DNA from: Planctomycetota bacterium
Lineage (GTDB): Bacteria; Planctomycetota; Phycisphaerae; Sedimentisphaerales; Anaerohalosphaeraceae
Reading direction: 5' to 3'
NCBI GenBank assembly: GCA_003644215.1
Contig: QNBU01000043.1
Span: forward strand, 1-7,882
DNA: 7,882 nt
In this document: one piece after another, positions 1 through 5,048 of the stretch
Layout of the letters: each line of letters starts with the position of its first letter
Position numbering within the stretch: the first letter of the stretch is position 1
Notes under the pieces: model-generated
Told to the model about the DNA's origin: nothing
Database searches by the model: none
What the model saw: only the letters and a program-made list of their open reading frames with translations
Made by a program: the position numbers and the translations under genes

Positions 1-807
1 ATTAAAGGCCAGAGTACGGTTTTCACCGTTCTGCTCGACGCCATTATAGACCACTTCGACCTTTTCGCCCAGGATGCCATAACGGCTGATGATGATATTG
101 CGGGTTAGGTGACTGACGGCGATGATTTTTTGAGCGGCATGCATTCCGCGCCGCTCAATGTCATAGATCATCTGATTGACATGCTCGCCGCTTCGATCGA
201 ATTCGGTCGAATGAACATGGATGACCAGTGGTTTTCCGGTAACAGAAGCAACAGCAATGCCCGCCGGGTAGGTCATCCAGTCGTGCGCGTGGATAATGTC
301 AAAGTCTTCATCAAGCGCAAGACGCACCGCATAGGCGGCGTAGCGGTGGATTTCAGAATACATGTCGCCGCCGTAGTGTTCTTCCGTCGGGGCAACTGGA
401 TCTGTTTCGTGCAGCCACTGCTCAATGGCCGGATCAATCCCTTCCTCTATGACCGCCTGACGAGATCGCAGAGTAAGGATGTCCTCAATTTTATGCTTAT
501 AGTATTCAGGCGTCGTATAGGCCTTTAGGGTTGATGGAATATGACGAAAAGAAACATTCGTGATTTTATCCTCTGTTTCTATCTGCTTCTCACGCAATCT
601 TGAAACGGAAGGCATTTTTGATGCCTGACATTGAAGCGGGCTGAGCATTTTGACATGCGTCGATGAATTAGCTTCGACCGGTTTGGGAACCACGAAAGTA
701 ACCTGAACCCCCAAGCCGCTCATCGCCTTCGTCAGACCATGACACGCTGTTCCTAATCCGCCGCTGATGAACGGAGGGAACTCCCAACCGAGCATAAAAA
801 CTTTCAT
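1..807 (-). CDS. Glycogen-synthase-like glycosyltransferase, N-terminal part (runs off left edge)
   Basis: The first 269 residues of a GT-B fold glycosyltransferase are visible; the C-terminal half lies outside the window. The start begins MKVFMLGWEFPP and is followed by ISGGLG (residues 14-19), the Gly-rich loop that in glycogen/starch synthases binds the nucleotide-sugar phosphates. Further in are HAHDWMT (173-179), typical of the GT5-type N-terminal domain, HVHSTEF (197-203), and VYNGVE (253-258), which marks the hinge to the C-terminal nucleotide-binding domain. Residues about 45-145 are a long variable insertion. The usual Lys of the KTGGL loop in bacterial GlgA is replaced by Ser, so this is more likely a GT4 or glycogen-synthase-related enzyme acting on alpha-glucan or another polysaccharide than a classical GlgA. 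Donor and acceptor cannot be read from the sequence. ATG at 807 is preceded by GAGG at 7-nt spacing and by a promoter at 908-936. No signal peptide is seen, so it is probably cytoplasmic. Confidence 0.85.
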   Translation of the reverse strand, partial: MKVFMLGWEFPPFISGGLGTACHGLTKAMSGLGVQVTFVVPKPVEANSSTHVKMLSPLQCQASKMPSVSRLREKQIETEDKITNVSFRHIPSTLKAYTTPEYYKHKIEDILTLRSRQAVIEEGIDPAIEQWLHETDPVAPTEEHYGGDMYSEIHRYAAYAVRLALDEDFDIIHAHDWMTYPAGIAVASVTGKPLVIHVHSTEFDRSGEHVNQMIYDIERRGMHAAQKIIAVSHLTRNIIISRYGILGEKVEVVYNGVEQNGENRTLAFN

Positions 808-907
808 TATAATACCTCAGCCCGATAGAAATCGCCTATTTGAGAACAGTCAAATTCCATTTATCCTGTCGCACTCCAAAAATCCAAAGTTACGCTTAAA
901 CAACTTT

Positions 908-936
908 ATTGTAGAAACACCACAAGCGAATGTCTA
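908..936 (-). promoter_or_regulatory. Sigma-70-type promoter for the glycosyltransferase gene
   Basis: On the minus strand, TAGACA (936-931, 5/6 match to TTGACA) is separated by exactly 17 nt from TACAAT (913-908, 5/6 match to TATAAT). This predicts transcription starting near 901 and a 5' leader of roughly 90 nt before the ATG at 807. The promoter lies downstream of the histone terminator, so the glycosyltransferase is probably transcribed independently. No hairpin or leader peptide was evident in the leader. Confidence 0.65.
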
Positions 937-1054
937 TGAAAATTTTTCCAAAAATAGCTCAATAACCCCAAAAATACAAAAAGATATACTGTGTCTTGTA
1001 TCCGCCGTGTCGATATATAATGCATCTCCTCGCAGCGACTTTCCAGAGGCGCAG

Positions 1055-1091
1055 AAAAAAAACGACCGCTTCCGATTTGGAATGCGGTCGT
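1055..1091 (-). terminator. Intrinsic terminator of the histone-fold gene
   Basis: Read on the minus strand, ACGACCGC pairs perfectly with GCGGTCGT. An inner TTCC/GGAA extension sits beyond a single bulged A, the loop is 5 nt, and eight T residues (1062-1055) follow directly. The hairpin begins about 33 nt after the stop codon at 1124. The opposite orientation lacks a T-tract, so it should terminate only minus-strand transcripts. It separates the histone gene from the glycosyltransferase. Confidence 0.88.
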
Positions 1092-1123
1092 CTCTGTGTT
1101 TCGCGTGTTCATCGGCTTCTTTG

Positions 1124-1348
1124 TTACAGATCCTGGGGCTTGACTGTGCTGCGGCGGTTTGCTTTGGTTCGTGCAATTGCATCGTCCAATAAAGCATAGA
1201 CCTTGTCGCTGAGAGCCGCGACGGCATCTGCCGAGGTCATCATCTTTTTGCCCTTGACATAGGCCTTGACTTTGCTGGCGACAACCAGGACTTCTTTTTG
1301 TGCTGCTTTTTTCTTTGTTGCTTTCTTCTTTGCTTTTTTCTTTGCCAT
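1124..1348 (-). CDS. Putative bacterial histone-fold protein with lysine-rich N-terminal tail
   Basis: A 74-residue basic protein. Residues 1-18 are a tail with ten lysines in KKKA-type repeats. Residues 19-74 read as a single histone fold: helix 1 about 20-33, loop MMTSAD (36-41), long helix 2 about 42-64, then RSTVKPQDL (66-74). In the second loop, R66, T68 and D73 line up with the R-x-T...D residues of archaeal histones (HMfB RKTIKAEDI), a well-known fold-stabilising signature. The chain stops at the start of helix 3, as described for short bacterial histones related to Bdellovibrio Bd0055. Such proteins bind DNA, generally as dimers, so the inferred role is nucleoid packaging; the tail would add charge contacts. 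ATG 1348 is chosen because GGAGG lies 6 nt upstream; an in-frame ATG 45 nt earlier has no such site and would precede the predicted transcript start. An H1/Hc1-like Lys-rich protein is the alternative, but those lack this globular part. The gene stands alone between its own promoter and terminator. Confidence 0.8.
   Translation of the reverse strand: MAKKKAKKKATKKKAAQKEVLVVASKVKAYVKGKKMMTSADAVAALSDKVYALLDDAIARTKANRRSTVKPQDL
1304..1342 (-). repeat. Three imperfect 12-bp repeats encoding the KKKA tail
   Basis: Three copies of AAGAAAAAAGCA (1342-1331, 1330-1319 with one A-to-G change, and 1315-1304), the last two separated by one ACA codon, encode K-K-K-A units of the histone tail. The repeat is in frame, so gain or loss of one unit would change tail length by four residues without a frameshift. 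The repetition is partly forced by amino-acid composition, but AAG/AAA order and the GCA alanine codon are also kept. Confidence 0.75.
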
Positions 1349-1352
1349 TTGA

Positions 1353-1359
1353 CACCTCC
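1353..1359 (-). promoter_or_regulatory. Strong Shine-Dalgarno site deciding the histone start
   Basis: GGAGGTG on the minus strand, with GGAGG ending 6 nt before the ATG at 1348, is close to a perfect anti-16S match. It fixes the start at 1348 rather than at the in-frame ATG at 1393 and suggests efficient translation. Confidence 0.85.
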
Positions 1360-1379
1360 ATGTAAAAGTTAAAGTTCCA

Positions 1380-1388
1380 ATAATATCA
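1380..1388 (-). promoter_or_regulatory. Extended -10 promoter of the histone-fold gene
   Basis: On the minus strand TGATATTAT contains a TATTAT -10 hexamer (5/6) with the TGn extension directly in front. No convincing -35 hexamer is found 16-19 nt upstream (TGTTTA at 17 nt matches poorly), which is tolerated when the extended -10 is present. Predicted transcription start is near 1373, giving a short leader of about 25 nt that still includes the GGAGG site. Confidence 0.5.
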
Positions 1389-1402
1389 GCCAATCGTTGG
1401 CT
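1388..1402. promoter_or_regulatory. Palindrome overlapping the histone promoter, operator candidate
   Basis: AGCCAATCGTTGGCT is a perfect inverted repeat with 6-bp arms around a 3-bp centre. It ends exactly on the T of the extended -10 element, so it fills the upstream half of the promoter spacer. A dimeric regulator bound here would contact or exclude RNA polymerase. Its identity is unknown; a chance palindrome is possible. Confidence 0.35.
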
Positions 1403-1654
1403 TAAACATCGCTTTGAGCCGCATTGTGTAAAGATTACAAGCGTTTTGCAATAAAAAAATCTGAAAAAACTTCAAAATATTGCACTCACAGGGCCTATAA
1501 CCGAAAAAATCTGCAAATCCGGCATCCTGCTATCAGATATTCGACACTTTTTCTTCTGTTTGAATCCTTTTTTGTTAATCCCTCCTATGAATGCGACGAC
1601 ATTAGCACGGATAAACCAAAGCGGAATTATGATTTGCCCTGTGGAGAATGAAAA

Positions 1655-1990
1655 ATGCGTAAAGAAAGCAACAAAAACTGTAAATCGGTTGGTATCAAAG
1701 AGCTTGTGACCGTTGCATTTGCAGAAGACATGGAACTGGCAAAGCAGTATCAAGAATTGCTTGAGAACAATGAAATCATCGCCAAAATCAGGAAGCAGCC
1801 GGAAATGGCACAACATGGATTTTCTGATATTGCGATTATGGTCCCTGAAGACTCTCTGGATGAAGCGCATATTCTGATCTCTGAGAAGGCCAGCTGTGAT
1901 GATTTCTTTGATATGGTTTTTGACGATCAGGATGGCGAGCGGCTCGACTATTCTGACTTTGAAACCCAAGAGGATAATGACCTTTACTAA
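1655..1990 (+). CDS. Small DUF2007-like protein with acidic C-terminal tail
   Basis: This encodes a 111-residue soluble protein. Residues about 16-78 (ELVTVAFAEDMELAKQYQEL onward, then SDIAIMVPEDSLDEAHILI) follow the pattern of DUF2007 (putative signal-transducing) domains: a beta strand, a helix with an A-x-x-x-x-x-L-L-E core, a strand and a second helix. The family's function is not established. Residues 82-110 are strongly acidic (for example DDFFDMVFDDQDGE) and probably disordered. There is no signal peptide or membrane segment. ATG 1655 is supported by GGAG at 1643-1646, 8 nt upstream. The next gene starts 38 nt after the stop with no terminator between them, so the two are probably co-transcribed. 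The antisense open frame across this gene has no family resemblance and no ribosome-binding site. Assignment to DUF2007 is by pattern only. Confidence 0.7.
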   Translation: MRKESNKNCKSVGIKELVTVAFAEDMELAKQYQELLENNEIIAKIRKQPEMAQHGFSDIAIMVPEDSLDEAHILISEKASCDDFFDMVFDDQDGERLDYSDFETQEDNDLY

Positions 1991-2028
1991 AAGCCAAAAA
2001 TGACGATATTTATTTAGGTATCAATCCA

Positions 2029-2385
2029 ATGACAGAAGAAACAAAAAATAACGAACAGCAGCAAGACGGTATTTTAGAAAAACGCCAAAAATCCACGGAG
2101 CGAAGACAAACTATTGTGGATCGCAGAGGCAGCTTTGATCGCCGGCGTGGTCCGGGACACCGAAGGACGCCCGAACGCCGTGCGGCCGAAGAAGGCCAGA
2201 TGAATGAGGAGCAATTTGAGTTTCTCATGGCGATTGATGAATACAAACGCGCCAACCAGCGTCCATTTCCGACCTGGACTGAAGTCTTGGAGGTCATCAG
2301 GGCAATCGGCTATCGCAAAGTCGCCGAAGCCCAACCGCTTGAATCATTCCGCAAGGAAGATAAGCGGGAACCAGTTGAGGTTTAA
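2029..2385 (+). CDS. Conserved-type small protein with Arg-rich repeat region
   Basis: This encodes 118 residues in three parts. Residues 1-17 are polar and Gln/Glu-rich. Residues 18-51 hold twelve arginines, mostly in pairs spaced 5-7 residues apart (ERR, DRR, DRRR, HRR, ERR), suggesting a flexible nucleic-acid- or polyanion-binding segment. Residues about 63-99 (EFLMAIDEYKRANQRPFPTW, then TEVLEVIRAIGYRKV) form a compact helical module. I recall similar modules in hypothetical proteins of Planctomycetes, but it has no function I can name; the spacing could fit a small helix-turn-helix-like unit, which is unproven. The ATG at 2029 has only a weak AGGT about 10 nt upstream; translation may depend partly on the gene in front, 38 nt away. 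The gene ends 31 nt before a strong terminator hairpin. Confidence 0.72.
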   Translation: MTEETKNNEQQQDGILEKRQKSTERRQTIVDRRGSFDRRRGPGHRRTPERRAAEEGQMNEEQFEFLMAIDEYKRANQRPFPTWTEVLEVIRAIGYRKVAEAQPLESFRKEDKREPVEV

Positions 2386-2416
2386 GTTCTTTTTCAAAAA
2401 TACCCAAAGTACTCTC

Positions 2417-2454
2417 ATTGCCCGCCTTTGTCTTAAAGGTGGGCAATTTTTTTT
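2417..2454 (+). terminator. Strong intrinsic terminator of the plus-strand pair, overlapping the trpA 3' end
   Basis: Bases 2417-2429 pair with 2435-2447 in a 13-bp stem (one G-T wobble) closed by a 5-nt loop and followed by eight T residues (2447-2454). It lies 31 nt after the stop codon at 2385. The descending arm and the T-tract are at the same time the last coding bases of the opposing trpA gene, encoding its final KKIAHL. On the minus strand the hairpin has an A-tract before it and no T-tract after it, so it should act mainly in the plus direction, though it may shield the trp mRNA 3' end. Confidence 0.9.
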
Positions 2455-3230
2455 GCCACTTCCTGTACGAAGTTTTTGAGTTGTTTTTTCATCCTGTCCG
2501 TATCGTCAGGATTATCCTCGATAAACTTGACAATCCGGCTGCCGATAATGATTCCATCGGCGCCCGCCTGTGCGATGTCTTTAGCGTGTTGGGCCGTACT
2601 GATGCCAAACCCGACACAGATGGGCTTTTCTGTAAGTGATTTAAGGCGGCCAATCAATGGTTTCACCAGATCGGAAAGTCCTGATCGCTGGCCGGTGGTT
2701 CCCAAAAGCGAAACGGTGTAAATAAAGCCGGTGGTGTATTCGGCAATCTTTCGGATTCGCTGGTCCGAGGTGTTCGGCGGTACCATAAAAACAGTTTCCA
2801 GGCCCGCTGCCTCAGCGGCGGGGGCGATCTCTTCAGCGTCATCAATGCTCAGATCAGCCACGAGTACACTGGTTCCGCCGGCCTGCTTGAATGCCGAAAA
2901 AAAGCGTTCGATACCGTAATGGTAGATGAGGTTATAATAGACCAGCAATCCAACAGGAATGGAGCGATAGTCTGTGATGCGTTTGATAAACGCCAACGCT
3001 TTATCAGGGGTCATTCCAGCCTTCATCGCGCGGATATCCGCTTTTTGAATAGTCGGGCCGTCCGCGACGGGGTCCGAAAATGGAATCCCCAATTCCAGCA
3101 CATCGGCTCCTGCGTCAATGGCGGTTTTAACCAACTCAAAGCTGGTTTCGGTATCCGGGTCGCCAATCACAAAAAACGGAATCAGCGCCGCCCGATTTAA
3201 TCCACTAAATAAGTCCTGATAGATTCCCAT
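2433..3230 (-). CDS. trpA: Tryptophan synthase alpha subunit
   Basis: TrpA cleaves indole-3-glycerol phosphate to indole and glyceraldehyde-3-phosphate and channels indole to TrpB in the alpha2-beta2 complex in the cytoplasm. The 265-residue length is normal for this TIM-barrel family. The catalytic pair is present: Glu46 in ELGIPFSDP and Asp57 in VADGPTIQ, equivalent to Glu49 and Asp60 of the enterobacterial enzyme. The loop-6 region reads LLGTTGQRSGL, and the phosphate-binding GFGIS and GADGIIIGSRIV segments follow. It is the last gene of the operon: trpB ends 7 nt upstream, and AAGGG overlapping the trpB stop serves as ribosome-binding site for ATG 3230. Its last six codons lie in the T-tract and descending arm of the convergent terminator at 2417-2454. 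No separate minus-strand terminator with a good T-tract was seen after it. Confidence 0.97.
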   Translation of the reverse strand: MGIYQDLFSGLNRAALIPFFVIGDPDTETSFELVKTAIDAGADVLELGIPFSDPVADGPTIQKADIRAMKAGMTPDKALAFIKRITDYRSIPVGLLVYYNLIYHYGIERFFSAFKQAGGTSVLVADLSIDDAEEIAPAAEAAGLETVFMVPPNTSDQRIRKIAEYTTGFIYTVSLLGTTGQRSGLSDLVKPLIGRLKSLTEKPICVGFGISTAQHAKDIAQAGADGIIIGSRIVKFIEDNPDDTDRMKKQLKNFVQEVAKKIAHL

Positions 3231-3237
3231 AATACCC

Positions 3238-4413
3238 TTATAGCATAGGTCGGTGTTGTTCTACGATTGAAACATCTTTATCTCCCCGCCCGGAGAGATT
3301 AACGACGACAACGGTGTCTTTGGAAAGTTTGCCTTTTTGCGAAACCAGCCATGCAAGGGCATGTGAGCTTTCCAACGCCGGAATGATCCCTTCCGACCGC
3401 GTAAACAATTCAAACACATCCAGAACCTGTTCGTCGGTAACCGCTGTATAGACGGCACGACCAGAATCCTTCAGATAGGCGTGTTCGGGCCCCACGCCGG
3501 GATAATCCAGCCCGGCGGAGATGCACTCGGTTTCGTGGATTTGGCCGTTTTCGTCCTGCAGGAGATAAGTTTGCGCCCCGTGCAGGACGCCCACTGAACC
3601 CTTTACGAGCGTCGCGCAATGTTCGTCAGTGTCGGTGCCTTTTCCGCCGCCTTCGACGCCGATCAACTCAACGACTGGGTCGTCAATAAACGCAGAGAAA
3701 ATGCCGATAGCATTGGAGCCGCCGCCGACACAGGCAACGACTTTATCCGGTAACCGTCCGAGTTGATCCAGACATTGCTGCCGGGATTCAATGCCGATAG
3801 GCGTCTGGAAATGCCGAACGATCATCGGGAACGGATGCGGCCCGCCAGCGGTACCGAATAAGTAAAATGTATCGTCGATATGCGCCGTCCAGTAACGCAG
3901 AGCATCGTTAATCGCGTCTTTCAGTGTGCAGGTTCCACCGGAAACGGATATTACCTCCGCTCCGCACAGCTTCATCTTATGCACATTAACATTTTGACGA
4001 GCCACATCGACCGACCCCATGAAAATTTTCGTTTCCATTCCAAACAATGCCCCGGCCATTGATGTGGCCAAGCCGTGCTGTCCGGCACCGGTTTCAGCGA
4101 TGAGCTTCTTTTTTCCCATGTACTTTGCGAGCAGTCCCTGACCAAGAACATTATTGATCTTATGTGCGCCGCCGTGAAGTAGATCTTCGCGTTTGATATA
4201 AACCTCAAAGCCCATATGTTCACTGAATCGCTTTGCATGATAGAGGGGAGTGGGGCGGCCCGCGTAAGTGCGAGACAGCGTATCCAGTTCTTCAATGAAC
4301 TGCGAGGTGTTGCAGTACTGCTCAAATCCCGCCTCAATATCCTCCAGAGCGCCAATGAGAACTTCCGGCACATAAAAGCCGCCGAATTGGCCATATCTTC
4401 CTTTTTGTTTCAT
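3238..4413 (-). CDS. trpB: Tryptophan synthase beta subunit (TrpB1 type)
   Basis: TrpB is the PLP enzyme condensing indole from TrpA with L-serine to give L-tryptophan. At 391 residues it has the usual length of the TrpB1 class that partners TrpA. Lys85 in HGGAHKINN is the Schiff-base lysine. ETGAGQHG carries the catalytic Glu107. GGGSNAIG (about 230-237) binds the PLP phosphate, and NLSGRGDKD near the C-terminus contains the serine that contacts the PLP ring nitrogen. The ATG overlaps the trpF stop codon in an ATGA arrangement (4-nt overlap), which usually means translational coupling; AAGG lies 8 nt upstream of the ATG. The interface region MKQKGRYGQFGGFYVPEVL is the standard N-terminus of the family. 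No missing residues were noted. Confidence 0.98.
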   Translation of the reverse strand: MKQKGRYGQFGGFYVPEVLIGALEDIEAGFEQYCNTSQFIEELDTLSRTYAGRPTPLYHAKRFSEHMGFEVYIKREDLLHGGAHKINNVLGQGLLAKYMGKKKLIAETGAGQHGLATSMAGALFGMETKIFMGSVDVARQNVNVHKMKLCGAEVISVSGGTCTLKDAINDALRYWTAHIDDTFYLFGTAGGPHPFPMIVRHFQTPIGIESRQQCLDQLGRLPDKVVACVGGGSNAIGIFSAFIDDPVVELIGVEGGGKGTDTDEHCATLVKGSVGVLHGAQTYLLQDENGQIHETECISAGLDYPGVGPEHAYLKDSGRAVYTAVTDEQVLDVFELFTRSEGIIPALESSHALAWLVSQKGKLSKDTVVVVNLSGRGDKDVSIVEQHRPML

Positions 4414-5048
4414 TTGTGTACCTTAATGCCGGTAAAGCTGTAAATATTATCAAATAATTGTTTCATTTTTAGAGGGTCTTTTTTGCCGGGCTTGGATTCA
4501 ATCCCACTGCAAATATCGAGTCCGTAAACATCCGTCCCCAGCGCATCCGATACATTATCCGGGTTGATTCCGCCCGCAAGGAAGATACGCCGAGAGTATT
4601 TTTTGAGCAGGGACCAGTCAAATGTTTTTCCGGTTCCGCCGTAATGATTCGGGTCAAACGCATCAAAGAGCAAAGAGTAAGTCTCGAATTCCTGTGCCTG
4701 GTCAATATCCTCCACTGAGCGAACCCGGATGGCTTTGATCGTGTGAAGATTCCATGCGTTAAACTGATTGCAGAACCCCGATGGCTCATCGCCATGAAAT
4801 TGCACCCAATTCAGCAAACCGGAGTCTGTCAGACCCCGAATATCCAGCTTGTCTGCGTTAACAAACACACCCGCGATATCCACAAATCCGGGGAGTTTGC
4901 AAATGATTTTTTCCGCCTCATTCGGCTCAATATAACGAGGGCTTGGGGGATAGAAATTAAAACCGAGGATGTCGGCTCCCATCTCGATGGCCGCCTGTGC
5001 ATCCTGGAGGTTTGTAATTCCACAAATTTTTATTTTTACGGTGGTCAT
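4410..5048 (-). CDS. trpF: Phosphoribosylanthranilate isomerase
   Basis: TrpF converts N-(5'-phosphoribosyl)anthranilate to the carboxyphenylamino-deoxyribulose phosphate (CdRP) by an Amadori rearrangement. The 212-residue protein is a stand-alone TIM barrel, not fused to TrpC. Cys9 in KICGIT is the general base and Asp129 in LLFDAFDP is the general acid. GGTGKTFDW (137-145), the AGGI strand (158-161) and the DICSGIES phosphate-binding segment (178-185) follow in order; the family often has Ser/Val where this one has Cys180. The start codon directly follows the trpD stop with no intervening base, and the stop overlaps the trpB start, so translation is probably coupled on both sides. trpC, commonly found between trpD and trpF, is absent at this junction. 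Confidence 0.97.
   Translation of the reverse strand: MTTVKIKICGITNLQDAQAAIEMGADILGFNFYPPSPRYIEPNEAEKIICKLPGFVDIAGVFVNADKLDIRGLTDSGLLNWVQFHGDEPSGFCNQFNAWNLHTIKAIRVRSVEDIDQAQEFETYSLLFDAFDPNHYGGTGKTFDWSLLKKYSRRIFLAGGINPDNVSDALGTDVYGLDICSGIESKPGKKDPLKMKQLFDNIYSFTGIKVHK

Larger units (their letters stand above)
1349..1654. other. A+T-rich divergent intergenic region
   Basis: This 306-bp stretch separates the minus-strand histone gene from the plus-strand gene at 1655. It contains the histone ribosome-binding site, extended -10 and palindrome at its left end and many A- and T-tracts elsewhere. I could not settle on a promoter for the plus-strand genes. The best candidates are TATAAC (1496-1501) with TTCAAA 19 nt upstream, and TCGACA (1541-1546) with a poor -10. 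Both are weak. No ORF with a plausible start site was seen here. Confidence 0.6.

Noticed and set aside
1012..1021. TATATAAT on the plus strand as a promoter
   Set aside because: No acceptable -35 at 16-18 nt and no plus-strand gene follows; it faces the end of the histone transcription unit.
767..1192. Plus-strand open frame of 141 codons over the glycosyltransferase start and the intergenic region
   Set aside because: It reads antisense through a start codon, a promoter, a terminator and the histone 3' end; no ribosome-binding site or protein-like pattern.
906..1361. Minus-strand open frame of 151 codons across the histone gene and its terminator
   Set aside because: It is a frame-shifted shadow of the histone gene, passes through the terminator hairpin, and has Ser/Lys/Gln-biased low-complexity content with no family resemblance.
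1349..1393. Upstream in-frame ATG at 1393 extending the histone by 15 residues
   Set aside because: No Shine-Dalgarno site precedes it, it lies upstream of the predicted transcript start, and the added residues cover the promoter and GGAGG site. ATG 1348 is far better supported.
1460..1515. Repeated GAAAAAA/AAAAAATCTG runs as a repeat array or CRISPR-like element
   Set aside because: Only two short copies without regular spacers; simply A-rich intergenic sequence.
1472..1969. Minus-strand open frame of 165 codons opposite the DUF2007-like gene
   Set aside because: The plus-strand frame has a ribosome-binding site and a DUF2007-like pattern; the antisense frame has neither and extends over A+T-rich intergenic DNA.
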